64,000 bases of DNA from Ramlibacter sp. Its GTDB lineage: Bacteria > Pseudomonadota > Gammaproteobacteria > Burkholderiales > Burkholderiaceae_C. Each line of letters opens with the position of its first letter. Position 1 is the stretch's first letter. The stretch lies in the NCBI GenBank assembly GCA_021323335.1, contig JAJTCN010000004.1, positions 19,852 through 83,851 of the forward strand, written 5' to 3'. This document shows, one piece after another, positions 26,330 to 36,382 of the stretch. Made by a program: the position numbers and the translations under genes. Below the pieces are notes generated by a model that was given only the letters and a program-made list of their open reading frames with translations, searched no databases and had not been told where the DNA came from.

Positions 26330-26349
26330 GCGTAGGCCGCAGCCTACGC
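26330..26349. repeat. Hairpin after the DUF808 gene
   Basis: Perfect 8-base arms GCGTAGGC / GCCTACGC around a CGCA loop. It is positioned 18 bases beyond the stop of the DUF808 gene on the minus strand. There is no T-run, so it may be a processing or weak termination signal. Confidence 0.4.
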
Positions 26350-26366
26350 ATGAGTTCGGATGAGCT

Positions 26367-27284
26367 TCAGGCCGGCAGCGCGGACTTGCCGCGCATCTTG
26401 CGGAAGGCTGCGTAGACGGCCACGAGCAGGGCGCCCGCGACGATGCCCACGACCGCATCGATCAGCATTCCTGCCGGCACACCCCAGGAGCCGGCGCGCT
26501 CGACCAGCCCTGCCGCGAAATGGTGGATCGGCGGCAGGCCGTGCTCCAGGATGCTGCCGCCGACGAGGAACATCGCCGCGGTGCCGGCGACGGACAGGAA
26601 TTTCATCAGCCAGGGGGCCGTCCGCAGGATGCCCCGGCCGATGGCTTGCGCCGCACTCCCCGCCCGGCGGGTGAGGTGCAGGCCCAGGTCGTCCAGTTTC
26701 ACGATGCCGGCCACCAGGCCGTACACCCCCACCGTCATGATCAGCGCGATGCCCACGAGAACGGCCAGGCGGGTGACGAAGTCCTGGCCGGTCAAGGTGC
26801 CGAGCGAGATGACGATGATCTCGGCGGAGAGGATGAAGTCGGTGCGGATGGCGCCCTTGATCTTCTCCTTCTCGAAGGCGACCATGTCCACCTTCTCGTC
26901 GGCGGCGGCCTTGAGCAGCTCGCGGTGGTGGGCTTCGTCCTCGTGACGGGAATGCAGCAGCTTGTGCGCCAGCTTCTCGGCCCCCTCGAAGCAGAGGAAG
27001 GCGCCGCCGATCATCAGCAGGGGCGTGACCGCCCACGGCGCGACGGCGCTGATCGCCAGTGCGGCCGGCACCAGGATCGCCTTGTTGATCATGGAACCCT
27101 TGGCCACCTTCCAGACGACCGGCAGCTCGCGGTCGGCCAGCACGCCGCTGACCTGCTGGGCATTCAGCGCGAGGTCGTCGCCGAGGACGCCGGCGGTCTT
27201 CTTGGCAGCGACCTTGGTGAGGATGGAAACGTCGTCGAGCAGCGACGCGATGTCGTCGAGGAGGGCGAGAAGGCTGGTGGCCAT
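26367..27284 (-). CDS. DUF808 (YedI-like) inner-membrane protein
   Basis: 305 residues with the family N-terminus (SLLALLDDIASLLDDV) and the KTAGVLGDDLALNAQQVSGV segment, followed by several membrane spans (about 70-95, 160-215, 235-255, 275-295). It matches the YedI/DUF808 family of the inner membrane, function unknown. The ATG at 27284 gives MATSLLALLDD. No partner gene is obvious. Confidence 0.9.
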   Translation of the reverse strand: MATSLLALLDDIASLLDDVSILTKVAAKKTAGVLGDDLALNAQQVSGVLADRELPVVWKVAKGSMINKAILVPAALAISAVAPWAVTPLLMIGGAFLCFEGAEKLAHKLLHSRHEDEAHHRELLKAAADEKVDMVAFEKEKIKGAIRTDFILSAEIIVISLGTLTGQDFVTRLAVLVGIALIMTVGVYGLVAGIVKLDDLGLHLTRRAGSAAQAIGRGILRTAPWLMKFLSVAGTAAMFLVGGSILEHGLPPIHHFAAGLVERAGSWGVPAGMLIDAVVGIVAGALLVAVYAAFRKMRGKSALPA

Positions 27285-27356
27285 GGCGGTTCGTTGTCCT
27301 TGTTCGGCTCATTATCATCAGCCGAGGACGAAAAGGGGGCCGCCGCCCCCGCCGGC

Positions 27357-27545
27357 TCAATAGTTGCCGGTGCGGTACGGACTGCGCGGCACGTACTTGT
27401 GCTCGCCGTCCGGAATCGGCTCGGCCTGGGGGTCGGGCTTGTGCTGGACCGCGTTGGTCCCTTCCTGCCCGCTCGGCGGGCGCCGCCGGGCGCGCGGTGT
27501 TTCGGTCTCCGGCTTCGGCTTGCTGGAACGTCGGAACAGGTTCAT
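27357..27545 (-). CDS. Small Pro/Arg-rich hypothetical protein, 62 aa
   Basis: 62 residues rich in Arg, Pro and Lys (MNLFRRSSKPKPETE to SPYRTGNY), probably disordered. The frame is short, with a plausible ATG at 27545. It lies divergent from the cytochrome gene at 27660. A chance frame in GC-rich sequence cannot be excluded, though its sequence is not of typical shadow composition. Confidence 0.4.
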   Translation of the reverse strand: MNLFRRSSKPKPETETPRARRRPPSGQEGTNAVQHKPDPQAEPIPDGEHKYVPRSPYRTGNY

Positions 27546-27659
27546 GCAAGCACATTAGGTGGGGCCCCGCGGCGCGCCTGTAGGACGCCAACCCTGCCCG
27601 CGTCCGCCGCATGCCGACTCCGCGGGTTGTCGCTGCCAACAATGGCATAGTCGCGGGCG

Positions 27660-28442
27660 ATGCCCCGCCTGCTCCTCGTCTTCCTTGTCTGCTGGGCCGC
27701 CACGGGCGCGCCGGCCGCGCCGCCGTCCTTCCAGGACTCCATGGCGCAGCGCACGCTCGCCTGCACCAGCTGCCACGGCAAGGAAGGCCGCGCCGGGCCG
27801 GACGGCTACTACCCCCGCATCGCGGGCAAGCCGGCCGGTTACCTGTACAACCAGCTGCTGAATTTCCGCGACGGGCGCCGGCACTACGGACTGATGGCGG
27901 GCCTGGTGGACACGCTGTCCGACGACTACCTGTACGAGATCGCGCTGCATTTCGCCAGCCTGGACGCGCCCTACCCCGCGCCGCAGCCCGCGGCGGCGCC
28001 GCCGGAAGTGCTGCAGCGAGGCCGCGATCTCGCCATGCGCGGCGACGCGGAGCGCCGGCTCCCCGCGTGCGCGAGCTGCCACGGCCAGGCGCTCACCGGT
28101 GTCCAGCCGATCACGCCCGGCCTGCTCGGGCTGCCGCGCGACTACCTGAACGCGCAGCTCGGCGCCTGGCGCACGGGCCAGCGCCGCGCCGTCGCGCCCG
28201 ACTGCATGGCGGAGATCGCGCGGCGGCTGTCCCCCGACGACCTGTCCGCGGTGACCGCCTGGCTGGCGTCGCAAGCGCTGCCCCGCAACACCCGGCCGGC
28301 AGCCGCCGTGCTGCCCGCCACCGCGCAGCCGGCGACTACCCGCCGCAAGGGCCGCAAGGCCGCGCCCGTGGCGGCGGCGCCGGAGCCGCCGCCGATGCGC
28401 TGCGGATCGGCGCCGCTTCCGGTGGCCGGGACCGCGCGATGA
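27660..28442 (+). CDS. Di-heme c-type cytochrome
   Basis: 260 residues. A signal peptide (1-19) precedes two covalent heme sites, CTSCH (35-39) and CASCH (137-141), in the tandem fold of cytochrome c4-like proteins. The C-terminal 60 residues are Ala/Pro-rich with an RRKGRK patch and a lone Cys near the end. Its TGA overlaps the ATG of the next cytochrome gene. Likely periplasmic electron carrier. Confidence 0.85.
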   Translation: MPRLLLVFLVCWAATGAPAAPPSFQDSMAQRTLACTSCHGKEGRAGPDGYYPRIAGKPAGYLYNQLLNFRDGRRHYGLMAGLVDTLSDDYLYEIALHFASLDAPYPAPQPAAAPPEVLQRGRDLAMRGDAERRLPACASCHGQALTGVQPITPGLLGLPRDYLNAQLGAWRTGQRRAVAPDCMAEIARRLSPDDLSAVTAWLASQALPRNTRPAAAVLPATAQPATTRRKGRKAAPVAAAPEPPPMRCGSAPLPVAGTAR

Positions 28443-29716
28443 AACGCGCGCTGCTCCTCCTCGCCGCACTGGCCGCAGGCCTTCTGCTGCTGATCTGGAT
28501 GTTCAATTTCTGGGGCGGCCAGCGGATCCACGAGACCGCGCCCACCACGCCGCCTGCGCGCGACCAGGTGGCGCGCGGTGCGTACCTCGCCCGCGCCGGC
28601 AATTGCATGCTGTGCCACACCGAGCGCGGCGCCGCAGCCTACGCCGGCGGCCGCCCGATGGAGACTCCGTTCGGCACCGTGTATTCGAGCAACCTGACGC
28701 CGGACGCGGAAACCGGGATCGGGCGCTGGTCCGCCGCCCACTTTCGCCGCGCGCTGCACGAAGGCCGCTCGCGCGACGGCCGCCTGCTGTATCCCGCGTT
28801 CCCCTACACCCACACCACGCGCGTGACCGGCGCGGATGCCGACGCGCTGTTCGACTACCTGCGCAGCCTGCCGCCGGTGCACAAGCCGAACCTGCAGCAC
28901 CGGCTGCGCTGGCCGTACAGCACGCAGGCGGCGCTGGCGGTGTGGCGGGTGCTCTACTTCCGGCCCGAGACCTTCGTCGAGGACCCCACGCGCGGGCGCG
29001 AATGGAACCGCGGCGCGTACCTGGTGCAGGGGCTCGGGCACTGCGGCGCCTGCCACACCGCGCGCAACGCGCTGGGCGGCCTGCGCGACACGATGGACCT
29101 GTCGGGCGGGCTGATCCCGATGCAGAACTGGTATGCGCCCTCGCTGACCTCGGCCAGCGAGGCGAGCGTCGTCGATTGGCCGCTCGAGGACATCCAGAAG
29201 CTGCTGGCGACCGGCACGTCGCCGCGGGGGACGGTGCAGGGCCCGATGGCCGAAGTCGTGCAGCACAGCACGCAGTTCCTCGAACCCGGCGACATCCGCG
29301 CGATGGCCGTCTACCTGAAGGGCCTGGCGCCGACGCCCGCGGACTCCAACCCGCTCGAAGTGCCGCGCGCCGGCGGGGCAGTGCTGGAAAGCGGCGGCAA
29401 GCTGTACGAGCAGCACTGCGCCGCCTGCCACGGCGAGAAGGGCGAAGGGGTGCGCGGCGCCTATCCGCCGCTGGCCGGCAACCGCGCGGTGACCATGCCG
29501 GTGACCGCGAACCTGGTGCAGGTCGTGCTGCACGGCGGCTTCCCGCCGGCCACCCGCGGCAACCCGCGGCCCTATGGCATGCCGCCCTTCGCGACGACGC
29601 TGTCGGACGCGGACGTGGCCGCGGTCCTGACCTACACGCGTTCGTCGTGGGGCAACAGGGCGGCGCCGGTCAGCGAGCTGGCCGTCTCGCAGCAGCGCTC
29701 CAGCCTGCGCGATTGA
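28439..29716 (+). CDS. Tri-heme c-type cytochrome, alcohol-dehydrogenase-subunit type
   Basis: 425 residues: an N-terminal membrane anchor (4-21) followed by three heme sites CMLCH (56-60), CGACH (202-206) and CAACH (327-331). The pattern (GRPMETPFGTVYSSNLTPD, GPMAEVVQHSTQFL, and MPVTANLVQVVLHG near the end) matches the cytochrome subunit of membrane alcohol or aldehyde dehydrogenases. No dehydrogenase subunit is adjacent, so its electron donor is unknown. The ATG overlaps the stop of the previous cytochrome (ATGA), so the two are cotranslated. Confidence 0.87.
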   Translation: MKRALLLLAALAAGLLLLIWMFNFWGGQRIHETAPTTPPARDQVARGAYLARAGNCMLCHTERGAAAYAGGRPMETPFGTVYSSNLTPDAETGIGRWSAAHFRRALHEGRSRDGRLLYPAFPYTHTTRVTGADADALFDYLRSLPPVHKPNLQHRLRWPYSTQAALAVWRVLYFRPETFVEDPTRGREWNRGAYLVQGLGHCGACHTARNALGGLRDTMDLSGGLIPMQNWYAPSLTSASEASVVDWPLEDIQKLLATGTSPRGTVQGPMAEVVQHSTQFLEPGDIRAMAVYLKGLAPTPADSNPLEVPRAGGAVLESGGKLYEQHCAACHGEKGEGVRGAYPPLAGNRAVTMPVTANLVQVVLHGGFPPATRGNPRPYGMPPFATTLSDADVAAVLTYTRSSWGNRAAPVSELAVSQQRSSLRD

Positions 29717-29730
29717 GGAGGCTGCCGGCC

Positions 29731-30207
29731 ATGTCGCTGCGACGCGTACGCCTTCCCGCGGAACTGCCCGGGCAGCTCTGGCTGGGGCCGATGCCCGGTC
29801 GCTTCAACACCTGGCCGGTGTTCGAGACGCAGGCGCAGCATGCCGGCCTGTCGCTGGTCGTGTGCCTGACGCCGCGCGCCGAACTGGCCGAGCTGTCGCC
29901 CGACTATCACGCGGCGGTCGTCGCCGGCCGCCTGGATTTCCGCTGGCTGCACCTGCCGATGCGCAACTTCGGCGTGCCGGAGGACCCCGCCGGCTTCCGG
30001 CGCGAAGTCAAGGAGATCGCCGGCGCGATCCAGCGCGGCGACACGGTGCTGCTGCATTGCGCGGCGGGCATGGGCCGCACCGGCACGACCGCCGCGTGCG
30101 TGCTCAAGTCGCTGGGGCTGGAAGCGCAGGAGTCGCTGCAGCGCGTGCGCGAGGCCGGGTCGAATCCGCAGAACGCGGAGCAGTCGGGGCTGGTCGACTG
30201 GTTCTAG
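29731..30207 (+). CDS. Dual-specificity / tyrosine phosphatase-like protein
   Basis: 158 residues with the signature HCAAGMGRTGT (Cys110 nucleophile, Arg116). A candidate general-acid region NFGVPED lies at 79-85. Compact cytoplasmic protein without other domains. Start ATG 29731 with GAGGAG upstream. It lies 14 bases after the tri-heme cytochrome stop, so it may belong to the same transcript; a link to electron transport is not evident. The gene is followed by a palindromic repeat element (30230-30313). Confidence 0.75.
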   Translation: MSLRRVRLPAELPGQLWLGPMPGRFNTWPVFETQAQHAGLSLVVCLTPRAELAELSPDYHAAVVAGRLDFRWLHLPMRNFGVPEDPAGFRREVKEIAGAIQRGDTVLLHCAAGMGRTGTTAACVLKSLGLEAQESLQRVREAGSNPQNAEQSGLVDWF

Positions 30208-30229
30208 GCCGGGATCGTCGCGCTCTGAA

Positions 30230-30313
30230 TGTAGGCTGGCGGTGACGACAGGAACCCCAGCTTCGAGCGCGTCACCGGCCGCTGGGGTTCGCTGCGCTCA
30301 CCGCCAGCCTACA
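30230..30313. repeat. Palindromic intergenic repeat, family A copy 1
   Basis: Outer arms TGTAGGCTGGCGGTGA (30230-30245) and TCACCGCCAGCCTACA (30298-30313) are perfect inverted copies. Inner arms GAACCCCAGC (30252-30261) and GCTGGGGTTC (30281-30290) also pair. A second copy with the same modules lies at 55355-55438. The two together define a repeat family of nested hairpins, REP-like, without coding capacity. Confidence 0.85.
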
Positions 30314-30345
30314 AGACCAGCCAGCATTGGAAACAGCGCCAGTCT

Positions 30346-31121
<776 letters not shown>

Positions 31122-31135
31122 CGCCGCGGCCGCGG

Positions 31136-32779
31136 TCAGTCGCCGTCGCTGCCCGAAGTGGCGGCCTGCGCATCGCCGCCGCCTCCGCCGGAGGGCTTGC
31201 GGCGGCGCCGGCGCCGCTTGCGCGGGGCTTCGCCCGTCGCGGCGCCTTCGCCCTCGCCCTCGCCCTCGGCGCCGGTCTGCGGGGCTTCGTCGCCGGGCGC
31301 GGATGCGCGCGCCGGCTTCCTGGCAGCCGCCGGCGCGGGCGCCGGCTGGCGCGGTGCGTCGCGCGTGCCTTCCTCGTCGGCGCCGGGCTTGGGCACGCGC
31401 TTGACCTTGCGCTGCTGCTTCTGCTGCTCGTCGCGCAGCGCCGCCACCAGGTCCTCGCGCACGATGTCGCTCGCCTGGCTGAAGTCCTGCCACCAGTCGG
31501 CCAGCACGTCGTCGACCTCGCCGATGTCGGCGCGCAGGCGCATGAAGTCGAAAGCCGCGCGAAAGCGCGGCTGCTCCACCAGGCTGAAAGGCGTGTGGCC
31601 GGTGCGCTTCTCGAAGCGCGGCTGCATCATCCAGATCTCGCGCATGTCGGCACCCAGCTTGCCGCGGCCGGAGATGTCGCCGATGCGCGACTCGAACACC
31701 TCGTCGATCGCTTCCTGCAGCGCGGGGAAGGGGTGCTGCCTGCGGTCCAGGCGGGCCTGCCAGCCGTCGCGCACCTCGGCCCACAGCACGCACGCCAGCA
31801 GGAAGCTGGGCGCCACGGGCTTGTTCTCGCCGACGCGGCGATCGGTGTCCTGCAACGCGGCGCGCACGAAAGGCTGGTCGGCGCGCTCGACGATCAGGTC
31901 CAGCAGCGGATAGATGCCGCGCGCCAGGCCCTGGGCCTTGAGCTGCTCGATGGTGGCGATCGAATGCCCCGTCTGCAACAGCTTGAGCATCTCGTCGAAC
32001 AGGCGGCTTTGCGGCACCTCCTGCAGCAGCGGCAGGCTCGGGATGATGGGCGCCTTGGTCTTGGGCTCGATCTTGAAGCCCAGCCCCGCGAGCTTGGCGG
32101 CGAAACGCACCGCGCGGATGATGCGCACCGGGTCCTCGCGATAGCGCGCGGTGGGGTCGCCGATCATGCGCAGCAGCTTCTTCTTGGCATCGGCGATGCC
32201 GCCGTGGTAGTCCACCACGACGCGCCGCTCGGGGTCGTAGTACATCGCGTTGATGGTGAAGTCGCGGCGCGCCGCGTCCTCTTCCTGCGGGCCCCAGACG
32301 TTGTCGCGCAGCACCCGCCCCGAAGAATCGACGGCGTGCTTCATGCCGGCCAGCTCGCTCTTGCTGGTGCGCTCGTTGCCGGTCACGGCTTCGGCATCCG
32401 CGCTGTCGAGATAGGCGCGGAAGGTGGAGACCTCGATCACCTCGTGCTCGCGGCCGCGGCCGAACACGACGTGCACGATGCGGAAGCGCCGGCCGATGAT
32501 GAAGGCGCGGCGGAACAGCGACTTCACCTGCTCGGGCGTCGCGGTGGTCGCGACGTCGAAGTCCTTGGGCCGCAGGCCCAGGAGCAGGTCGCGCACCGCG
32601 CCGCCCACGATGTACGCCTCGTGCCCGCCCTCCTTGAGGGTGCGCACCACGCTCAGCGCGCGCTCGTCCACCAGGGTGGGATCGATGCCGTGGACTTCAG
32701 GCCCGACTTCCTGGCGCTTGCCGAATTTCGGCTTGCGGCCGGTGCTGCCGAGCAGCCTGTCGATGAATTTCTTGATCAT
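31136..32779 (-). CDS. pcnB: Poly(A) polymerase I
   Basis: 547 residues. The nucleotidyltransferase head has GGAVRDLLLG and the metal-binding DFDVATTATPE. RNA-binding core features follow: RRDFTINAM, GDPTARYREDPVRIIRAVRFAAKL and LLFDEML. A long disordered tail is basic at the end (RKRRRRRRK, Gly-rich). The enzyme polyadenylates RNA and promotes decay. The operon order pcnB-folK is preserved; a HAD gene follows upstream in the minus direction. Confidence 0.93.
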   Translation of the reverse strand: MIKKFIDRLLGSTGRKPKFGKRQEVGPEVHGIDPTLVDERALSVVRTLKEGGHEAYIVGGAVRDLLLGLRPKDFDVATTATPEQVKSLFRRAFIIGRRFRIVHVVFGRGREHEVIEVSTFRAYLDSADAEAVTGNERTSKSELAGMKHAVDSSGRVLRDNVWGPQEEDAARRDFTINAMYYDPERRVVVDYHGGIADAKKKLLRMIGDPTARYREDPVRIIRAVRFAAKLAGLGFKIEPKTKAPIIPSLPLLQEVPQSRLFDEMLKLLQTGHSIATIEQLKAQGLARGIYPLLDLIVERADQPFVRAALQDTDRRVGENKPVAPSFLLACVLWAEVRDGWQARLDRRQHPFPALQEAIDEVFESRIGDISGRGKLGADMREIWMMQPRFEKRTGHTPFSLVEQPRFRAAFDFMRLRADIGEVDDVLADWWQDFSQASDIVREDLVAALRDEQQKQQRKVKRVPKPGADEEGTRDAPRQPAPAPAAARKPARASAPGDEAPQTGAEGEGEGEGAATGEAPRKRRRRRRKPSGGGGGDAQAATSGSDGD

Positions 32780-32798
32780 GGGAAGGAAAACAGGGGGC

Positions 32799-33485
32799 TC
32801 AGGCCCTCTCGAAGAGGTCGAGTATGCGCCAGCCCCGCTCCAGGGCCAGGGTGCGCAGTTTCGGGTCGGGATTGGTCGCGACGGGGTGGTTCACGCGCTC
32901 CAGCAGCGGCAGGTCGTTCATCGAGTCCGAGTAGAAGGTGGTTTCGACATCGAGCCAGTCCTGGCCGCGCCGTTGCAGCCACTGGGCCACCCGGACCACC
33001 TTGCCGTCGCGCATGGAGGGCACGCCGGCGATCTCGCCGGTGATCCAGCCCGAGGCGTCGCGCTCCAGCTCGACCGCGATCAGCTCCGGCACGCCGAAGG
33101 CCGCGGCGATGGGACGCGTGACGAGCTCGTTGGTCGCCGTCACGATGGCCACCGTGTCGCCCTGCTGCTGGTGCCGGCGCACCAGCTCCACGGCCTGGGG
33201 CCGCAGCGCCGGCGTGATGAAGTCGCGCATGAAGCGCTCGTGCGCCGCCACGTAGGCATCGTGGCCGCGCGTGCGCACGGCCTCCACCGCGAAGCGCACG
33301 TAATCGTGCACGTCCAGCGTGCCGGCGATGTAGTGGGCGTAGAACTCGTCGTTGCGGCGCTTGAACTCGACCCGGTCGGTCCAGCCGATGCGCTGCGTGA
33401 ACTCGCCCCACGAGTAGTCCGAATCGATCGGCAGCAGCGTGTGGTCGAGGTCGAAAAGGGTCACGCGTTGCTTCTGTGCGCTCAC
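32799..33485 (-). CDS. HAD-IB family hydrolase (SerB-like)
   Basis: 228 residues. The HAD nucleophile motif FDLDHT has Asp12 and Asp14; motif II is SIVTATNE-like (VAIVTATNELVT), and motif IV is YSDSMNDLPLL. This is the HAD-IB group near phosphoserine phosphatase, but the substrate is not fixed. The GTG start at 33485 overlaps the hda stop (GTGA), so translation is coupled to hda. It lies between hda and pcnB. Confidence 0.82.
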   Translation of the reverse strand: MSAQKQRVTLFDLDHTLLPIDSDYSWGEFTQRIGWTDRVEFKRRNDEFYAHYIAGTLDVHDYVRFAVEAVRTRGHDAYVAAHERFMRDFITPALRPQAVELVRRHQQQGDTVAIVTATNELVTRPIAAAFGVPELIAVELERDASGWITGEIAGVPSMRDGKVVRVAQWLQRRGQDWLDVETTFYSDSMNDLPLLERVNHPVATNPDPKLRTLALERGWRILDLFERA

Positions 33486-34156
33486 TCGTTCTCCAGCATG
33501 GACTTGATGAGGGGGATGGTGATGGCCCGCTGCGCCTGGAGCGCGTACGCGTCCAGGTGCTCCAGCAGCTGCATCAGGCTGCCGAGGTCGCGCGAGAAGC
33601 GGTGCAGGATGAAGTCCATCACCTCGTCGCTCAGGAACACGCCCCGCGCATCCGCTTCCTGCCGCAGCACCGCGCGCCGCTCGGTCTCGCTGAGCACGTG
33701 CAGTTCGAACACGTGGCCCCAGCCCAGGCGCGTGCGCAGGTCCTCGCGCAGCTTCAGGTCGGCCGGCGGCAGCGCCCCGGCGGCCAGCACGCCGCGCTGC
33801 AGCGCCTGCGCCTGCACGAACCAGGAGAAGGCGGCGTGCTGCTGCACCGCCGAATAGAGGTGCACGTCGTCCATCAGGACGACCGCCCAGTCCTCGTCGA
33901 AGCCGGGCGGCTCCGCCAGCGACGGGTCGAGCCAGCCCACGAGCGCGCCCTGCTCGCGCAGCGCCGCCTGCACCGCCTGCAGCAGGTGCGTCTTGCCGCT
34001 GCCGGCCGCGCCCCAGAGGTAGGTGGGCACCGGCGAGCGCGTCGGGCTGCCGGCCCACAGCTGCAGGTGCTTCCACGCGGCTTCGTTGGGCCCGGCCATG
34101 AAGCTGGCCAGGCTGGGACCCCGGGCCAGGCCGATGTCGAGCGTGAGTTGCTTCAT
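33482..34156 (-). CDS. hda: DnaA regulatory inactivator Hda
   Basis: 224 residues, a DnaA-like AAA+ domain with the P-loop GAAGSGKT and the sensor motif MDDVHLY. Hda binds the DNA-loaded sliding clamp through an N-terminal motif (KQLTLDI) and stimulates ATP hydrolysis on DnaA, limiting replication starts. I took ATG 34156 because it gives the family N-terminus MKQLTLDI; ATG 34165 adds three residues. The neighbour order AI-2E transporter-hda-HAD-pcnB-folK is conserved. Confidence 0.9.
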   Translation of the reverse strand: MKQLTLDIGLARGPSLASFMAGPNEAAWKHLQLWAGSPTRSPVPTYLWGAAGSGKTHLLQAVQAALREQGALVGWLDPSLAEPPGFDEDWAVVLMDDVHLYSAVQQHAAFSWFVQAQALQRGVLAAGALPPADLKLREDLRTRLGWGHVFELHVLSETERRAVLRQEADARGVFLSDEVMDFILHRFSRDLGSLMQLLEHLDAYALQAQRAITIPLIKSMLENE

Positions 34157-34168
34157 CCGCACCATGCG

Positions 34169-35239
34169 CTAGCCCTGGTAAAGCCGGCTGGACAGGTAGC
34201 CGCTGCGGATGCGGCGGATCGCCACCAGCAGCAGCGCGCTGGCCGGCAGCGCGATCAGCACGCCCACGAATCCGAACAGCTGGCCGAACGCCAGCAGCGC
34301 GAAGATCACCGCCAGCGGGTGCAGGCCGATGCGCTCGCCCACCAGGCGCGGCGTCAGGTAGAAGCCCTCGAAGACCTGCCCGAGGCCGTAGACCGAACCC
34401 ACCATCACCAGCGCCTTGACCGAGGCGAACTCCAGCACGCCGGCGACGATGGCCAGCACCAGGCCGATGCCGAAGCCCACGTAGGGCACGAACATGGCCA
34501 GGCCGGTGAACACGCCGATCGGCACCGCCAGGTCCAGCCCGAACAGCGCCAGCCCGGTGCTGTAGAAGACGGCCATCGTGACCATCACCAGCAACTGGCC
34601 GCGCAGGTACTGCCCCAGCACTTGGTCCGCCTCGTGGGTGAAGGAATCCACGCCCGGCCGCACCCGCGGCGGCACCAGCTCCAGCGCCCGGGCGACCACC
34701 TGCTTCCAGTCCAGCAGCAGGTAGAACAGCGCCACGGGGATCAGCACCGTGTAGCCGACCACGGTGAGCAGCACGCTGCCGCCGAGCTTGAGGGACGACC
34801 AGAGCGAGCCGAAGCTGTCGCCCCAGTTGGCATTCAGGTACCCCACCAGCAGTTCGCGCAGGCTGGCCAGGTCCAGCGCGATGTGGATGCCGAACTGCGC
34901 CAGCCAGGGTGACAGCGTGCCGTGCAGCTTGTCCAGCAGCATGGGCAGCTGCTCGCGGATCAGCGGGATCTCCTTGAGCAGCACCGGGATGATCAGCAGG
35001 ACCAGGCACAACACCGCCAGCAGGAAGAGCAGCTGGACGATCACCACCGCCAGCACGCGCGGCATGCGGCCGCCCCAGACGTCGTCCAGCCGGTCGACGA
35101 GGGGCGTGAGCGCATACGCCAGCACCGCAGCCACGATGAAGGGCGTCAGCACGGGCCCCAGCGCGCGCAGGGCGAGCAGGGCGAGCACCGCGATCGCCAG
35201 CCAGGCCGCGGCCTGCTTCTGCGTGGGGGTGAATTGCAT
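34169..35239 (-). CDS. AI-2E-family (PerM-like) transporter
   Basis: 356 residues with about eight membrane spans and a long extracytoplasmic segment (about 90-150), typical of the PerM/AI-2E exporter family. C-terminal family landmarks include VGERIGLHPLAVIFALLAFGQLFGFVG. The transported substrate is not established for this clade. Divergent from purM with 94 bases between the starts. The stop is 12 bases before the hda start. Confidence 0.85.
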   Translation of the reverse strand: MQFTPTQKQAAAWLAIAVLALLALRALGPVLTPFIVAAVLAYALTPLVDRLDDVWGGRMPRVLAVVIVQLLFLLAVLCLVLLIIPVLLKEIPLIREQLPMLLDKLHGTLSPWLAQFGIHIALDLASLRELLVGYLNANWGDSFGSLWSSLKLGGSVLLTVVGYTVLIPVALFYLLLDWKQVVARALELVPPRVRPGVDSFTHEADQVLGQYLRGQLLVMVTMAVFYSTGLALFGLDLAVPIGVFTGLAMFVPYVGFGIGLVLAIVAGVLEFASVKALVMVGSVYGLGQVFEGFYLTPRLVGERIGLHPLAVIFALLAFGQLFGFVGVLIALPASALLLVAIRRIRSGYLSSRLYQG

Positions 35240-35333
35240 TCCGGGGAGTGAACCGGCTGGATGACGGGCCGGCAAGTAAAATCGAATGCAAATTCTATCG
35301 GCCGGCGCCTCCTCCCCGGTCCACCCCACCCCC

Positions 35334-36371
35334 ATGAACCCCTCCCCCCTCTCGTACAAGGACGCCGGCGTCGACATCGATGCCGGCGACGCACTGGTCG
35401 AACGGATCAAGCCGCTGGCGAAAAAGACCATGCGCGAGGGCGTGCTGGCGGGCATCGGCGGGTTCGGCGCCCTGTTCGAGGTGCCCAAGCGCTACAAGGA
35501 GCCGGTGCTGGTGAGCGGCACCGACGGCGTCGGCACCAAGCTGAAACTCGCCTTCGAGTGGGGCATGCACGACACCGTCGGCATCGACCTGGTGGCCATG
35601 AGCGTGAACGACGTGCTGGTGCAGGGCGCCGAGCCCCTGTTCTTCCTGGATTACTTCGCCTGCGGCAAGCTGGACGTGGACACCGCGGCGGCCGTCGTGG
35701 GCGGCATCGCCCGCGGCTGCGAGCTGGCGGGCTGCGCCCTGATCGGCGGCGAGACGGCGGAAATGCCGGGGATGTACCCGTCCGGCGAGTACGACCTGGC
35801 CGGCTTCGCCGTCGGCGCCGTCGAGAAGTCGAAGATCCTGGCCGGGCAGGACGTCCGGGACGGCGACATCGTGCTGGGCCTGGCCTCCAGCGGCGTGCAT
35901 TCCAACGGCTTTTCGCTGGTGCGCAAGTGCATCGAGCGGGCCGGTGCGTCGCAGCTGCCCGCCTCGCTGGACGGCAAGCCGTTCCGCCAGGCCGTGATGG
36001 AGCCCACGCGCATCTACGTGAAGCCGGTGCTCGCCGCGCTGGCCGCGCACCCGGGCATCAAGGCCCTGGCCCACATCACCGGCGGCGGCCTGCTGGAGAA
36101 CATCCCGCGGGTGCTGCCCGACGGCCTAGCCGCGCACCTGAAGGCCGGCAGCTGGCCGCGCACCGAGCTGTTCGCCTGGCTGCAGGCCACCGCGGCGATC
36201 GACGATCACGAGATGAACCGCACCTTCAACAACGGCATCGGCATGGTGGTGGTGGTCGCGCCGGCCGAAGCGGCCGCGGTGGCCGCGGCGCTGCGCCAGC
36301 AGGGCGAGCAGGTGCACGAGATCGGCCGCATCGGCCCGCGCGCCGGCGGCGCGCCGGTGACGGTCGCCTGA
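35334..36371 (+). CDS. purM: Phosphoribosylformylglycinamidine cyclo-ligase
   Basis: 345 residues, the standard PurM size. Family marks: [45 protein letters not shown] and [13 protein letters not shown]. It closes the imidazole ring to form AIR in purine synthesis. The ATG at 35334 is favoured over one at 35286 by the conserved start. It is followed at 11 bases by an MFS gene in the same direction. Confidence 0.95.
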   Translation: MNPSPLSYKDAGVDIDAGDALVERIKPLAKKTMREGVLAGIGGFGALFEVPKRYKEPVLVSGTDGVGTKLKLAFEWGMHDTVGIDLVAMSVNDVLVQGAEPLFFLDYFACGKLDVDTAAAVVGGIARGCELAGCALIGGETAEMPGMYPSGEYDLAGFAVGAVEKSKILAGQDVRDGDIVLGLASSGVHSNGFSLVRKCIERAGASQLPASLDGKPFRQAVMEPTRIYVKPVLAALAAHPGIKALAHITGGGLLENIPRVLPDGLAAHLKAGSWPRTELFAWLQATAAIDDHEMNRTFNNGIGMVVVVAPAEAAAVAAALRQQGEQVHEIGRIGPRAGGAPVTVA

Positions 36372-36382
36372 CGCCAGCGCGG